Assembly: GCA_018401935.1 (NCBI GenBank)
Contig: JAGYJQ010000001.1
Location: 124,001-188,000 of the forward strand
DNA: 64,000 bases
Reading direction: 5' to 3'
DNA from: Balneolaceae bacterium
GTDB lineage: Bacteria > Bacteroidota > Rhodothermia > Balneolales > Balneolaceae
Shown here: positions 25,411 to 34,466 of the stretch, in pieces
Layout of the letters: every line of letters begins with the position of its first letter
Position numbering within the stretch: position 1 is the first letter of the stretch
Made by a program: the position numbers and the translations under genes
The notes under the pieces: generated by a model
What the model was told of the DNA's origin: nothing
Seen by the model: the letters and a program-made list of their open reading frames with translations, nothing else
The model's database searches: none

Positions 25411-26690
25411 TGAAAGTGCTGTTTTTTTGTTTGGTGTGGCCTGAACCATCCTCATCTGCAGCCGGGGTACGGTTGGATTATCTAATACGTTTGTTTAATC
25501 GAGAAGGCTTTGAGCTTCATCTTAGTTCTACTGCGGAACGGGGGGCTCATTCTGCCTTGTATGAAGACATAGAAGGGGTTTATAGGCATTCCCTAGATCC
25601 TAACAGTAGTGAGGCTGAGGCTACATTAGCCCAAATAAATCCAGATGTCGTAGTTTTTGATCGATATCCTACCGAAGAGCAATTTTCGTGGAAGGTAATG
25701 CAAGTATGTCCTGAAGCAATTCGGATATTAGATACCGAAGACCTACACGGGTTACGTCGTGCTAGACAAATAACCCTTGAAGAACTTGATCAACAAGGGC
25801 ATGCAACTCACTTATATGTGGCTGATCATTTAGTTAAAACAAGATCTGTGTACAATACCATAGCGTTACGCGAAATGGTAAGTATGCATCGATCAGACCT
25901 GAGTCTTGTGGTATCTGATGTTGAACTCTCGTACGCACAGCAGTACTACGCCATCGCGTCTAATCAACTGCTGTACCTGCCAATATTATCTAGTAGACCG
26001 GTGGGGCACTTTGGGGCAATAAATGATGAAGCGCTCGCTCACGCATTTTTTATCGGTAACTTTAGGCATGCACCCAATAGAGATGCCGTACACTTTTTAC
26101 GGTATCAATTATGGCCAAATATTAATGAAAGGTTGCGTGGACAAGGGATTAACGATATTGAGTGTCATATCTATGGAGCGTATATGGATGCAACAATGGA
26201 GCGCCTACATAATCCATCCATAGGTTTTCATATGAAGGGTAGGGTGGATGATGTTTTTTCAACAATGGAAAGGTATCGAGTTTTGTTAGCTCCCTTACGC
26301 TTTGGTGCAGGAGTAAAGGGAAAAATCTTGGATGCCATTTCCATGGAATTACCGGTCGTAACTACGCCCATAGGAAGTGAAGGGCTTAGCGTGCATCTTG
26401 ATGGGGTAGATTTCCCAGGCTATGTAGCCAAGACGGTAGAAGAATTTGAGCACACAGCTGTTCAATGCTTGAGTATGTCGGCACCAAACAGATGGGATTT
26501 TCCTGCCCAGAAAAAGGAACTACAGGCTCGTTTAGACGCTGAGTATGGGGTTACATTCTTGAATCAAGTAAAAAACTTGGTGAAACGGAAAAATCGTATT
26601 CTACATCCCATCAAAGTTATGCTTGAACAGAACTCACAGTTAGCGCATCGCTACTTATCGAAATACATTCAGCTTAAAAATGAGAATTGA
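25410..26690 (+). CDS. Glycosyltransferase, GT-B fold (GT4-like)
   Basis: A 426-residue enzyme expected to transfer a sugar from a nucleotide donor. The N-terminus is Rossmann-like (VLFFCLVWPEPSSSAAGVR). The C-terminal donor-binding half has FGAGVKGKILDAISMELPVV and TTPIGSEGLSV, the GT4-type region with its conserved Glu. The acceptor is unknown. It shares a TAATG junction with the Ig-like lipoprotein gene and converges with the TPR gene only four bases away. Confidence 0.87.
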   Translation: MKVLFFCLVWPEPSSSAAGVRLDYLIRLFNREGFELHLSSTAERGAHSALYEDIEGVYRHSLDPNSSEAEATLAQINPDVVVFDRYPTEEQFSWKVMQVCPEAIRILDTEDLHGLRRARQITLEELDQQGHATHLYVADHLVKTRSVYNTIALREMVSMHRSDLSLVVSDVELSYAQQYYAIASNQLLYLPILSSRPVGHFGAINDEALAHAFFIGNFRHAPNRDAVHFLRYQLWPNINERLRGQGINDIECHIYGAYMDATMERLHNPSIGFHMKGRVDDVFSTMERYRVLLAPLRFGAGVKGKILDAISMELPVVTTPIGSEGLSVHLDGVDFPGYVAKTVEEFEHTAVQCLSMSAPNRWDFPAQKKELQARLDAEYGVTFLNQVKNLVKRKNRILHPIKVMLEQNSQLAHRYLSKYIQLKNEN

Positions 26691-26694
26691 GCAA

Positions 26695-27375
26695 TTATTG
26701 AATGGCTAAGCTGCCTTTAAGGAATTCAGCCCTTGCCTCTTGGCTACTGCTAGGAAATTGAGTTAAAATCTCGGTAACTAGGTCGGTTGCTTTGGTGGTA
26801 TTTCCCAATTCAGCGTACAATTCCGCTGCGCTTAATAAATTGTTTGGAGTGGTTGCTTCATTGTTGTCCCACCGTGCAGCAGCCTCAAATGTTTTAGCCG
26901 CTGACTCCAAACTACCGTTGGCTAAGTATAGTTTGGCATGCAGATTTTTAGCCCCCACACCTAGAATACCTTCTGGCACCTCAAATTCTTCGATATAGCC
27001 TATTGCCTGATCAATATTACCTAACTGATAGGCTGAAATGGCAGAATAATAGCTTGCTAGATTACCTGCATCGGTACCAGAAAAATCGTTGGCAATGGCA
27101 CGAAAACCATAAGTGAGCTCAAAGCTATCCCCATCTAAGGCTTTTTGGTAGTCACCTTGAGCATAGTAGCCTTCAGCAATTGATAGAAGCTGCTGAGCTT
27201 GTTCTTCTTGAGCTGTAGAATAAAACGAATACCCTATGATTGATCCCGTGATAACCACTACAGCAACCGCAATTCCAATGATGGAAGTTTTATTGGTTTG
27301 TAGATATTCGCTGCTTTTTTCAAACCACTGAATGAGAGGGTCTTGAGTTAGTTCGTCTTTTTTAGAATCTGCCAT
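26695..27375 (-). CDS. Tetratricopeptide-repeat inner-membrane protein
   Basis: A 226-residue protein with a charged cytoplasmic N-terminus, one membrane helix (about 34-56, SIIGIAVAVVVITGSIIGYSF) and a periplasmic helical domain with TPR-like repeats (AEGYYAQGDYQKAL; LASYYSAISAYQLGNIDQAI; AAELYAELGNTTKATDL). The layout resembles YfgM-type TPR anchors, but assignment to that family is uncertain. It has the best promoter in the window directly upstream and appears to be a single-gene unit. Confidence 0.82.
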   Translation of the reverse strand: MADSKKDELTQDPLIQWFEKSSEYLQTNKTSIIGIAVAVVVITGSIIGYSFYSTAQEEQAQQLLSIAEGYYAQGDYQKALDGDSFELTYGFRAIANDFSGTDAGNLASYYSAISAYQLGNIDQAIGYIEEFEVPEGILGVGAKNLHAKLYLANGSLESAAKTFEAAARWDNNEATTPNNLLSAAELYAELGNTTKATDLVTEILTQFPSSSQEARAEFLKGSLAIQ

Positions 27376-27404
27376 GGTACGTGTGATGTTAAGATTTTAG
27401 TAGC

Positions 27405-27436
27405 CAAAAATACGGCGCTTTATGCTTTAAGCAAAA
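27405..27436 (-). promoter_or_regulatory. Promoter of the TPR protein gene (TTTTG-N19-TATTTTTG)
   Basis: On the minus strand TTTTG (27436-27432) is followed after 19 bases by TATTTTTG (27412-27405), an excellent match to the Bacteroidota -33/-7 pattern. The start site would be near 27398, giving a leader of about 23 bases before the ATG at 27375. Confidence 0.75.
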
Positions 27437-27533
27437 CCTAAATTGCCCAGTTTGAATAGATTTATAATGAGTCTTGTTTAGTTCGTCGCTGGTATTGTAT
27501 TAACGGAATATCCATAGTTGTTTAGAGTGAACT

Positions 27534-28214
27534 TTATACGGATAATACTATTCCATCGGTCATTTCGTATACAAAATCACCACCCTCGGCAATGCTCTTA
27601 TCATGGGTTACCATGAGTATAGACACATTAAAACGATCTCTAAGGGTGAGTAAATGATTAAGTACCGTGGTTGAATTTTTTTCATCTAAATTACCCGTTG
27701 GCTCATCCGCTAGCAGAAGGGCAGGGGTATTAATGAGAGCCCTAGCCATAGCTACTCTTTGTTGTTCCCCACCAGAAAGTTGATTGGGTCGGTGCTCGAT
27801 TCTGTGACCTAGTCCAAATTCTCCTAGTAGTTCTCTAGCTAGGCGATTACTTTCTCTTTCTGATTTACCTTGAATGATGGCAGGGATCATGACGTTTTCA
27901 ATTGCACTGAATTCGGGCAACAAGTGATGGAATTGGAAGATAAAGCCCATTTCAGTATTTCTGAAAGCGGCCATTTTCTGATCATCCCATTGTGTTATAT
28001 CATCTCCCTTCCATTCTACCACGCCTGAATCTACCTGATCTAAGCCCCCAATAATATGTAAGAGAGTACTTTTTCCACAACCAGAGGAACCAATGATAGA
28101 GGTAATCGTTTTCGGGTTAATATGAAGATTCACTCCATTGAGTACACGGACTACTCCATTTTCTGGGGCAGTAAAGCTTTTTTTGACATCTGTAATACGA
28201 AGTAGTGTACTCAA
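27534..28214 (-). CDS. lolD: ABC transporter ATP-binding protein, LolD family
   Basis: A 226-residue ATPase with Walker [10 protein letters not shown] near 43-51, signature [15 protein letters not shown] and Walker [13 protein letters not shown]. The sequence [19 protein letters not shown] after the Q-loop is characteristic of LolD. It would power release of lipoproteins with LolC/E permeases; a LolC/E-like permease is encoded at 831-2111. It is the last gene of the pheST-zapA-ymdB run, 11 bases after ymdB. Confidence 0.87.
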   Translation of the reverse strand: MSTLLRITDVKKSFTAPENGVVRVLNGVNLHINPKTITSIIGSSGCGKSTLLHIIGGLDQVDSGVVEWKGDDITQWDDQKMAAFRNTEMGFIFQFHHLLPEFSAIENVMIPAIIQGKSERESNRLARELLGEFGLGHRIEHRPNQLSGGEQQRVAMARALINTPALLLADEPTGNLDEKNSTTVLNHLLTLRDRFNVSILMVTHDKSIAEGGDFVYEMTDGIVLSV

Positions 28215-28225
28215 GAAATATAGGG

Positions 28226-29038
28226 TTATTCGGCTATTTGATTAAATTCTGGAAAGATTACTGGGCGTATTTCCATGCATTTTCCACTTTCAACATCAAT
28301 TTTTGCTAAAACTGCACTTATATGAGCGTCTCCGGTAGCTGCTTTATATTTTTGATGCACTCCTGTTGTAAATCGTTTGATTGCTACCTTAATATCCATT
28401 CCCAATGATCCGCCATAGGAACCGGTCATCCCAGCGTCGGTTACATATCCCAAGCCTTTGGGAAGAATACGGGCATCATTAGTCGGGATGTGGGTGTGGG
28501 TTCCAATCAAAACAGAAGCCCGGCCATCCACATGCCAGCCCATAGAGACTTTTTCTGCCGTAGCTTCGGCATGAAAATCGATAAAAATAAGTGAGGTTTC
28601 TTTTTGAATTTGTTCAATAGCCCAGTCAACCGCTTTAAATGGATCATCAATGGCCTTCATAAAGGTTCGACCTTGAATATTAATAACTCCAATAGGAATA
28701 TTAATGGATGGTATGGAATAAATACCATAGCCAAAACCTGCGTTGCCTGAAGGGTAGTTAAGAGGGCGTAAAATATGGTTGTTGCTTCTCATATAAGGAA
28801 ACACTTTCCATTTATCAAATGAGTGGTCCCCACCTGTAACCACATGAATACCTAAGCTCAGTAGTTCTTTGATAATAGCATCGTTAATTCCATGCCCTTC
28901 GTGGGAATTTTCGCCATTTGCAATAACAAAATCGGCTTTGTGTTTTTGAATAAGCGATGGCAAAAAACTACGTACGACCCCTAAACCTTCTTCGCCAACA
29001 ATGTCTCCAATAAATAGGGTAGTTACATATTTAGGCAC
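28226..29038 (-). CDS. YmdB-family metallophosphoesterase (TIGR00282)
   Basis: A 270-residue cytoplasmic phosphoesterase. Metal-site motifs are GDIVGEEGL at the start, ANGENSHEGHGI, VVTGGDHSFDKW, IDFHAEATAEK and GTHTHIPTNDARILP. Studied members hydrolyse 2',3'-cyclic nucleotides and influence RNA turnover and biofilm state in Bacillus; that role is not shown here. It follows zapA by three bases. In many Bacteroidota and Firmicutes the ribonuclease Y gene lies nearby; none is in this window. Confidence 0.9.
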   Translation of the reverse strand: MPKYVTTLFIGDIVGEEGLGVVRSFLPSLIQKHKADFVIANGENSHEGHGINDAIIKELLSLGIHVVTGGDHSFDKWKVFPYMRSNNHILRPLNYPSGNAGFGYGIYSIPSINIPIGVINIQGRTFMKAIDDPFKAVDWAIEQIQKETSLIFIDFHAEATAEKVSMGWHVDGRASVLIGTHTHIPTNDARILPKGLGYVTDAGMTGSYGGSLGMDIKVAIKRFTTGVHQKYKAATGDAHISAVLAKIDVESGKCMEIRPVIFPEFNQIAE

Positions 29039-29041
29039 GAA

Positions 29042-29335
29042 TCAACCTCTAATATCTTCGAGTAGTTGTTCAATTTTTGAATTCACTCGTTTCATCATTA
29101 CGGTTTCATTCTTTTCGGACTCGGAAAGTTGTTGCCTTAACTCAAACAATTCCTCTGCAATACTTAAGGCGGCTAGAACCATTACCGTTGATTCGGGTTG
29201 TTTAATTAATTGATGCCGATATTCTTGGAATTTTTCGTCTACATACCGACATATATTCAGCATATTTTCCTCTTCATGGTCTTCAACCATGAGTGGGTAC
29301 TGCTTTCCTAATATGGATATTTTAAGAGATTTCAC
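29042..29335 (-). CDS. zapA: Cell division protein ZapA
   Basis: A 97-residue protein starting MKSLKISILGKQYPL, with EEENMLNICRYVDEKFQEYR and a C-terminal coiled coil (ELFELRQQLSESEKNE), the ZapA layout. ZapA cross-links FtsZ filaments at the division ring. It lies between a small coiled-coil gene and ymdB in a compact unit downstream of pheT. A 6S RNA gene is often near zapA in Proteobacteria; no room for one exists here. Confidence 0.88.
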   Translation of the reverse strand: MKSLKISILGKQYPLMVEDHEEENMLNICRYVDEKFQEYRHQLIKQPESTVMVLAALSIAEELFELRQQLSESEKNETVMMKRVNSKIEQLLEDIRG

Positions 29336-29353
29336 AATTGTCCATTCAACAAG

Positions 29354-29605
29354 TTAGTTGCCTTCTAGGTGTCGGTCAATTTTATGGATCATAGAGGTAA
29401 TTTGCTGCCGCATTGCCAAGCGTTCAGATTCGCTGATTGCTGAAAAAATATCCGTTTGTTTTCCGCGCTCTTCCTCTAGTTTTTTAATGAGATGGTGCTG
29501 TTCTCTTTTAGCTTCTTTGAGCTGTTTTTTGAGTAGTTCTACCTCAGTATATACTTCTTCTAAGAGTTCTTTAAAGCGTTCTGTATGTTCGGACGGTGCG
29601 TTCAT
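29354..29605 (-). CDS. Small coiled-coil protein, ZapB-like candidate
   Basis: An 83-residue charged protein, almost entirely helical, with heptad-like EVELLKKQLKEAKREQHHL and HLIKKLEEERGK. No catalytic motif is visible. It lies 18 bases upstream of zapA and four bases after the pheT stop. Its size and position between pheT and zapA suggest a division-associated coiled-coil protein, analogous to ZapB (inference). A plus-strand frame at 29358-29621 is its shadow. Confidence 0.7.
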   Translation of the reverse strand: MNAPSEHTERFKELLEEVYTEVELLKKQLKEAKREQHHLIKKLEEERGKQTDIFSAISESERLAMRQQITSMIHKIDRHLEGN

Positions 29606-29609
29606 AGAA

Positions 29610-32021
29610 TTAAGATCTTAATTCTATAGTATACTTCTTATTTAATGATCTTACAACCGTATCAATTATAGGCTCTATATCACTGAGATTCAATGTCTTA
29701 TTTGGGTCTGAAAAGTATAATCGGTAGGCAACACTTTTTTTGTTGTCAGGTATATTTTTCCCTTCATAGACATCAAAAATACGGATCTTATTAAGTAGCT
29801 TTGTACCCATCTGACTAATTTCAGTCTCAATGGTGCCCGCAGCGATTTCCTTGTCCATAACCAAAGCGATATCGTATTCGATACCAGGATATTTGGGTAT
29901 TTTTGAGAATGTCGGTTGTCCAACTTGGCGCCTAGCTTCGTGGATTAATTGAACATTGAACTCTGCAAAATAAACGGCTTCGTCTAATTCATAAATAGTT
30001 TGAAGAGATTTATGTACTTGGGATAGGTTACCTATGTATTGTTTGCCAATATAATAGTGTAGGCTGTTGTGACCATCTAGTTTCTCTTTGATTTTATGAT
30101 GTAGTCCTAGAGAAACCCATAGCGATTGTACTGCTGATTTTAGGTCCATTAAGGTATATTGTAACGAAGGACTTAGCCAGTGGTCTTCTTGTTTTTGACC
30201 AGCGATACCAATTAGAACGTGCGTTTGTTCTCCAATACCTTTGTGATATGTACCCTGTTCATCGTTAAAAAATACATTGCCCAATTCAAAAAACCGTAGG
30301 CCCTTTGCATTACGATTTTTGTTATAAGAACTAGCTTTTAAGAACCCAGGTAACAAAGACGGTCGTAGCGTGGTCATATCTTTGGTAAGTGGATTTAAGG
30401 TGGCTATCATTTGATCAAGATCACCAAATTGAGAAGCTTCAGCCTCCGATATTAAGGAGTTTGAATAAATCTCGTTGAAGCCTAATCCGACAAGGGTCTC
30501 AATAATTTTTTGCTTGTCTAATTCCCAATCTGAAAAAGGACTGGATGATAGGTTGACCCCATTGGTTGGTGAGGGGATGTTGTTATAATCGTACAGTCTA
30601 CCAACTTCCTCAACCAGATCAATTTCGCGTTCAATATCGGGTCTAAAACTAGGAATAGTACACTCAATTGTTCCAGAACCGATGCTTTTACTCTTAATCT
30701 CTAGTCTGTTTAGCTGGTTGATGATCCATTCTTCATCGATCTCTACCCCTAAAATTTGATGAACACGTGACACTCTAAGAGTTAATACCAAGGGTTTCTT
30801 GGGATTAGGGTGTAGGTCAATAGTTTCTGTGATGCGAGCACCAGGGATTATTTCTTTAATCAAATCAGCCGCACGAATGGCCGCCGTACCTTGGATATTG
30901 GAATCTATACCGCGTTCAAACCTGTAAGAGGCGTCGGTCTGTAGGCTAAGTTGTTTTGAGCACTTTCTGATGGTACTTGGATCGAAGTAGGCGCTTTCCA
31001 GTACAATAGTAGTTGTAGATCCGCTTACCTCTGAGTTTTCACCACCCATAATACCAGCTATGGCCACCGCCTGTTCATTGTCACAGATAAAAAGACTTCC
31101 ACTAGGTACTTCTCTAGTAACCCCGTCTAATGTGGTAAATACATAGGGGGCCTCAAAGCTTTTGACGTGAATAGAAGACCCTACTAAGTTGTCTGCATCA
31201 AATGCATGTAACGGCTGTCCCCATTCATACATAACATAATTTGTCACATCAACTATGTTGTTAATTGAACGAAGGCCTATTGCTTCTAATCTATTTCTCA
31301 ACCAAGCAGGGGAAGGGGATACTTGAATGTTTTCCATCACAACGCCCACATAACGGCCGCATTTTTGAGGATCTTCAATCGAAATAGTAAAGTTCTTACC
31401 TTGGCTAGCTACCTGTTCAGGGGTTGATACGCTTGGGATGGTAAGAGGGAGTCCCCATTTTGCCGAAAGATCACGGGCCACTCCGATGTGCGAGGTTGCA
31501 TCTGGTCGGTTGGGTGTTATCGCAATTTCAATTACACTATCCTGATAACTACTAATAAGTTCACTTAATGGTATTCCTGGGGTAGAATCTGGGGGGAGCA
31601 CCATAATACCTGCATGATCATCGGAAATGCCCAGTTCATCTTCGGCACAAATCATTCCTTCCGAGATAACACCACGTAATTTTGTTTTTTTAATTTTTAT
31701 TGAACGACCTTGTTCATCTTGAACTGGAAGGGTAGAATTAACGGGTGCCACCGGTACTTTTTGACCAGATGCTACATTTTTAGCTCCACATACAATTTGT
31801 AATTCTTTATCTCCGTCAAATACCGTGCATATCGACAGGCGTTCAGCATCCGGATGAGGAGTAACAGCACGAATTTCTCCAACAATAATTTGATCCAGAG
31901 ACACACCGATATGTTGAATTTCTTCTTCTTCAAGTCCAATCAAGGTTAGCGTATCGGCAGTCTCTTGGACGTTGTCGGGCAGGGATATATATTCTTTTAA
32001 CCAGTTATAGGATAATTTCAT
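29610..32021 (-). CDS. pheT: Phenylalanyl-tRNA synthetase beta subunit
   Basis: With PheS this forms the alpha2-beta2 enzyme that charges tRNA-Phe. The 803-residue length is standard. Visible are the N-terminal LSYNWLKEYI, the EMAP-type tRNA-binding OB domain (about 40-150; LQIVCGAKNV), the B3/B4 editing region (GLRSINNIVDVTNYVMYEWG), the B5 domain, the core near 470-680, and the C-terminal FDX-ACB anticodon-binding domain (YRLYFSDPNKTLNLSD). pheS is 72 bp upstream. Confidence 0.97.
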   Translation of the reverse strand: MKLSYNWLKEYISLPDNVQETADTLTLIGLEEEEIQHIGVSLDQIIVGEIRAVTPHPDAERLSICTVFDGDKELQIVCGAKNVASGQKVPVAPVNSTLPVQDEQGRSIKIKKTKLRGVISEGMICAEDELGISDDHAGIMVLPPDSTPGIPLSELISSYQDSVIEIAITPNRPDATSHIGVARDLSAKWGLPLTIPSVSTPEQVASQGKNFTISIEDPQKCGRYVGVVMENIQVSPSPAWLRNRLEAIGLRSINNIVDVTNYVMYEWGQPLHAFDADNLVGSSIHVKSFEAPYVFTTLDGVTREVPSGSLFICDNEQAVAIAGIMGGENSEVSGSTTTIVLESAYFDPSTIRKCSKQLSLQTDASYRFERGIDSNIQGTAAIRAADLIKEIIPGARITETIDLHPNPKKPLVLTLRVSRVHQILGVEIDEEWIINQLNRLEIKSKSIGSGTIECTIPSFRPDIEREIDLVEEVGRLYDYNNIPSPTNGVNLSSSPFSDWELDKQKIIETLVGLGFNEIYSNSLISEAEASQFGDLDQMIATLNPLTKDMTTLRPSLLPGFLKASSYNKNRNAKGLRFFELGNVFFNDEQGTYHKGIGEQTHVLIGIAGQKQEDHWLSPSLQYTLMDLKSAVQSLWVSLGLHHKIKEKLDGHNSLHYYIGKQYIGNLSQVHKSLQTIYELDEAVYFAEFNVQLIHEARRQVGQPTFSKIPKYPGIEYDIALVMDKEIAAGTIETEISQMGTKLLNKIRIFDVYEGKNIPDNKKSVAYRLYFSDPNKTLNLSDIEPIIDTVVRSLNKKYTIELRS

Positions 32022-32093
32022 AAAGACCTAATCAATAGAGTGTTCAGCAGGATGAGTGTTTAGAAATTTGTTGTTCTTTAGATGAATTGATCG

Positions 32094-33101
32094 TTAGATG
32101 AATTGATGAAGAAATCGTATATCATTTTCATAAAAAGTACGAATGTCATCAATCCCATATTTTAGAATGGCAATACGTTCTACGCCCATACCCCAGGCAA
32201 AGCCAGAATATATTTCAGGGTCTACCCCTGCTGCCATAAATACATTAGGGTCAACCATTCCTGAGCCTAGAATCTCCAACCATTTTCCTGTGTTTTTACT
32301 ACCCCACCAAATATCCATTTCAAGACTGGGCTCTGTAAAAGGGAAGTAACTAGGACGTAAGCGGTAGGTAACATCAGAGCCATACATCAGCTTTACAAAA
32401 GTAATCAGAGACTCTTTCAAATCGGCTACACTTACATGGCGATCAACGTACAGTGCTTCTACTTGATGAAATAAGAAGTACGATTTAGGTGAAACGGCTT
32501 CATTTCTATAGACTCTACCGGGCATTATAGATCGAATGGGCGGAGCCTGTTTTTCCATTAGTCGTATTTGCACTGGGGAGGTGTGGGTCCTCAGTACGAG
32601 ATCCGGTATAGCTGGATCCTCGTCTTTTCTAACAAAAAAGGTGTCTTGAGTATCTCTTGCTGGATGATTTGTGGGGAAATTTAAGGCCGTGAAGTTGTGG
32701 AAATCATCTTCCACTTCTGGGCCATCTGCAATATTAAATCCAAGTCGATAAAAGATCGTCTTCATTTCTTGAAGCGTCTTTGTCAATGGGTGTACAGAGC
32801 CAACAGCTAAGGGTGCGGGAGTTAAGCTTATATCGTCAATTGCAGATATCGAAGCAACATGATGCTCGCTTTGGGCCGCCTTTGCTTGATCGAAGGTGTG
32901 TTGGGCTAATTTCTTCACTTCATTTAAGGATTTGCCAAAAGCTGCTTTTTCTTGCTTTGGTACCGTCCCCATCAACTTGAATAATTCCTGGATAGAGCCC
33001 TTTTTGGAAAGAAACTGAAGTCTAAAAGATTCTAATTCGTCCGAATTGGAAATCGTATAATTCTTGATTTGTTGCTCTAATTTGGCAATTTCTGGATTCA
33101 T
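32094..33101 (-). CDS. pheS: Phenylalanyl-tRNA synthetase alpha subunit
   Basis: A 335-residue catalytic subunit. An N-terminal coiled-coil arm (about 1-85) precedes the class II core: HPLTKTLQEMKTIFYRLGF, GPEVEDDFHNFTALN, HTSPVQIRLM, FHQVEALYVD, RPSYFPFTEPSLEMDI, and motif 3 GFAWGMGVERIAILKYGI near the end. It starts the unit pheS-pheT-coiled coil-zapA-ymdB-lolD. No T-box or leader-peptide attenuator was recognised upstream. Confidence 0.97.
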   Translation of the reverse strand: MNPEIAKLEQQIKNYTISNSDELESFRLQFLSKKGSIQELFKLMGTVPKQEKAAFGKSLNEVKKLAQHTFDQAKAAQSEHHVASISAIDDISLTPAPLAVGSVHPLTKTLQEMKTIFYRLGFNIADGPEVEDDFHNFTALNFPTNHPARDTQDTFFVRKDEDPAIPDLVLRTHTSPVQIRLMEKQAPPIRSIMPGRVYRNEAVSPKSYFLFHQVEALYVDRHVSVADLKESLITFVKLMYGSDVTYRLRPSYFPFTEPSLEMDIWWGSKNTGKWLEILGSGMVDPNVFMAAGVDPEIYSGFAWGMGVERIAILKYGIDDIRTFYENDIRFLHQFI

Positions 33102-33182
33102 ATAAGAAAATTCTACGTGCTAGAAGTAGGTCGTAATTGATGATACACTGTATGCAAATTGATCTCCATAACATACGAAAAT

Positions 33183-33230
33183 AAAAAAACCGGCACACCT
33201 TACAATACAATAGATTGAGGTATACCGGTT
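33183..33230 (-). terminator. Rho-independent terminator of infC-rpmI-rplT
   Basis: On the minus strand AACCGGTATACCT (33230-33218) pairs with AGGTGTGCCGGTT (33200-33188), 13 bp including two G-U pairs, across a 17-base loop. It ends in a run of seven U residues (two in the stem). It lies 21 bases after the rplT stop. Confidence 0.92.
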
Positions 33231-33250
33231 TTAAATGATCTTAGATCTTA

Positions 33251-33598
33251 TTATGCGTGAGCTTCCGTAACAATGGCAGCAAAAGTCTCTGGATCATGAA
33301 CCGCTAAATCGGCTAATACTTTACGGTTGATAAGCATATTTTTTTGGCTCATTGCATGAATGAGTTTAGAATAGGTTGAACCGTGAAGTCTAGCTCCTGC
33401 ATTTATACGAGCTATCCATAATCTTCGAAATACACGTTTGCGGTTTTTTCTATCACGGTACTGGTACTGAAGACCTTTTTCTACCGCATTTTTTGCAACC
33501 GTGTACACATTTTTTCGCTTACCCCAATAACCTTTCGCTTGATTTAAAATCTTTTTGCGACGGCGACGGGAAGCCACTAGGTTTAGTGAACGTGGCAT
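33251..33598 (-). CDS. rplT: 50S ribosomal protein L20
   Basis: A 115-residue basic protein beginning [18 protein letters not shown], with [19 protein letters not shown] and [15 protein letters not shown], the L20 pattern. L20 is needed early in 50S assembly and in other bacteria represses translation of its own operon. It is the last gene of infC-rpmI-rplT and is followed by a strong terminator. Confidence 0.98.
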   Translation of the reverse strand: MPRSLNLVASRRRRKKILNQAKGYWGKRKNVYTVAKNAVEKGLQYQYRDRKNRKRVFRRLWIARINAGARLHGSTYSKLIHAMSQKNMLINRKVLADLAVHDPETFAAIVTEAHA

Positions 33599-33623
33599 TT
33601 TTTATGTGTTTAGAGAGTTAAGT

Positions 33624-33818
33624 TTAATGGCTTAAGAGCTGTCTTACGCGAGGAACATCGGCGGTAGCAACTAGTGTGCTTTGGCCCAATTGCCTCTTGG
33701 TCTTACTGCTCTTTTTAGTTAGAATATGACGCTTAAAAGCCTTCTTGCGTTTAATCTTACCGGAACCGGTCGTTTTAAATCGCTTCTTTGCGCCACTATT
33801 ACTTTTCATTTTTGGCAT
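33624..33818 (-). CDS. rpmI: 50S ribosomal protein L35
   Basis: A 64-residue basic protein, [20 protein letters not shown], followed by RRKAF-like and [15 protein letters not shown] sequence typical of L35. The frame opens at 33824, but the ATG at 33818 matches the conserved MPKMK start. It sits between infC and rplT. The gap before it holds a 9-bp inverted repeat that may regulate it. Confidence 0.97.
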   Translation of the reverse strand: MPKMKSNSGAKKRFKTTGSGKIKRKKAFKRHILTKKSSKTKRQLGQSTLVATADVPRVRQLLSH

Positions 33819-33840
33819 AATCAATCACAAATTGATGAAT

Positions 33841-33874
33841 TTAACATAGACCCGTAAGATACGCACTATGTTAA
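33841..33874 (-). promoter_or_regulatory. Inverted repeat between infC and rpmI, possible L20 control element
   Basis: TTAACATAG and CTATGTTAA form a perfect 9-bp stem with a 16-base loop (33850-33865) in the 78-bp infC-rpmI gap. No U-run follows, so it is not a usual terminator. In E. coli and Bacillus, L20 controls this operon through leader RNA structure; a similar role here is inference. Confidence 0.45.
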
Positions 33875-33896
33875 GGCCAAGCAATACGAAGATGTA

Positions 33897-34466
33897 TTAT
33901 TTAGTAGGGGTCAGAATCATGATCATCCGACGGCCTTCCATGTTTGGCTTAGATTCAATTTTAGCCACGTCTTCCAAACTTTTAGCTAAACGTAATAATA
34001 GTAATTCACCTTTTTCGGTGTATAACATATCACGCCCACGGAATTGAACCGATGCTTTTACTTTATCGCCACCTTCCAAAAACTCCCGAGCATGACGAGT
34101 CTTGAATTCTAAATCATGGTCATCGGTGTTGGGGCGAAATCGGAGCTCTTTAACACTAACGGTGTGTTGCTTTTTCTTAGCTTCTTTTTCTTTTTTCTTT
34201 TTCTCGTATTGATACTTTCCGTAATCAATTATTTTACAAACAGGAGGGCTGGCATTTGGTGAAATTTCCACCAGATCCAAATTGTACATTTCTGCGAGTT
34301 GCATACCTCTCTCAGGTGTAGTGAGTTCGTGGCTGTTATCTGGTTTTATAAGCCGAATCTGTGGCACTCTAATTTGTCCGTTCAGTCGGGGGCCTTGTGG
34401 TTCAGGTTTTCCTCGAAAATGTCTCTTAGCGATAGTTAAATCCTCAATGGTTGTTAATGTGTTCAA
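33897..34466 (-). CDS. infC: Translation initiation factor IF-3
   Basis: IF-3 keeps ribosomal subunits apart and checks start-codon pairing. The 189-residue protein has the IF-3 N domain (NGQIRVPQIRLI, then MQLAEMYNLDLVEISPNASP), the lysine-rich linker (KYQYEKKKKEKEAKKKQ) and the C domain (VSVKELRFRPNTDDHDLEFK). No ATG is available: an in-frame stop lies just upstream, and the first internal Met is near residue 54. Candidate starts are TTG (34466), ATT (34448) and ATC (34433). A rare start codon is the known autoregulation device of infC in E. coli. Confidence 0.96.
   Translation of the reverse strand: MNTLTTIEDLTIAKRHFRGKPEPQGPRLNGQIRVPQIRLIKPDNSHELTTPERGMQLAEMYNLDLVEISPNASPPVCKIIDYGKYQYEKKKKEKEAKKKQHTVSVKELRFRPNTDDHDLEFKTRHAREFLEGGDKVKASVQFRGRDMLYTEKGELLLLRLAKSLEDVAKIESKPNMEGRRMIMILTPTK

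Noticed and set aside
33102-33250. T-box or leader-peptide attenuator before pheS
   Set aside because: The only structure here is the terminator of the upstream rplT unit; no Phe-rich peptide or T-box core was seen.
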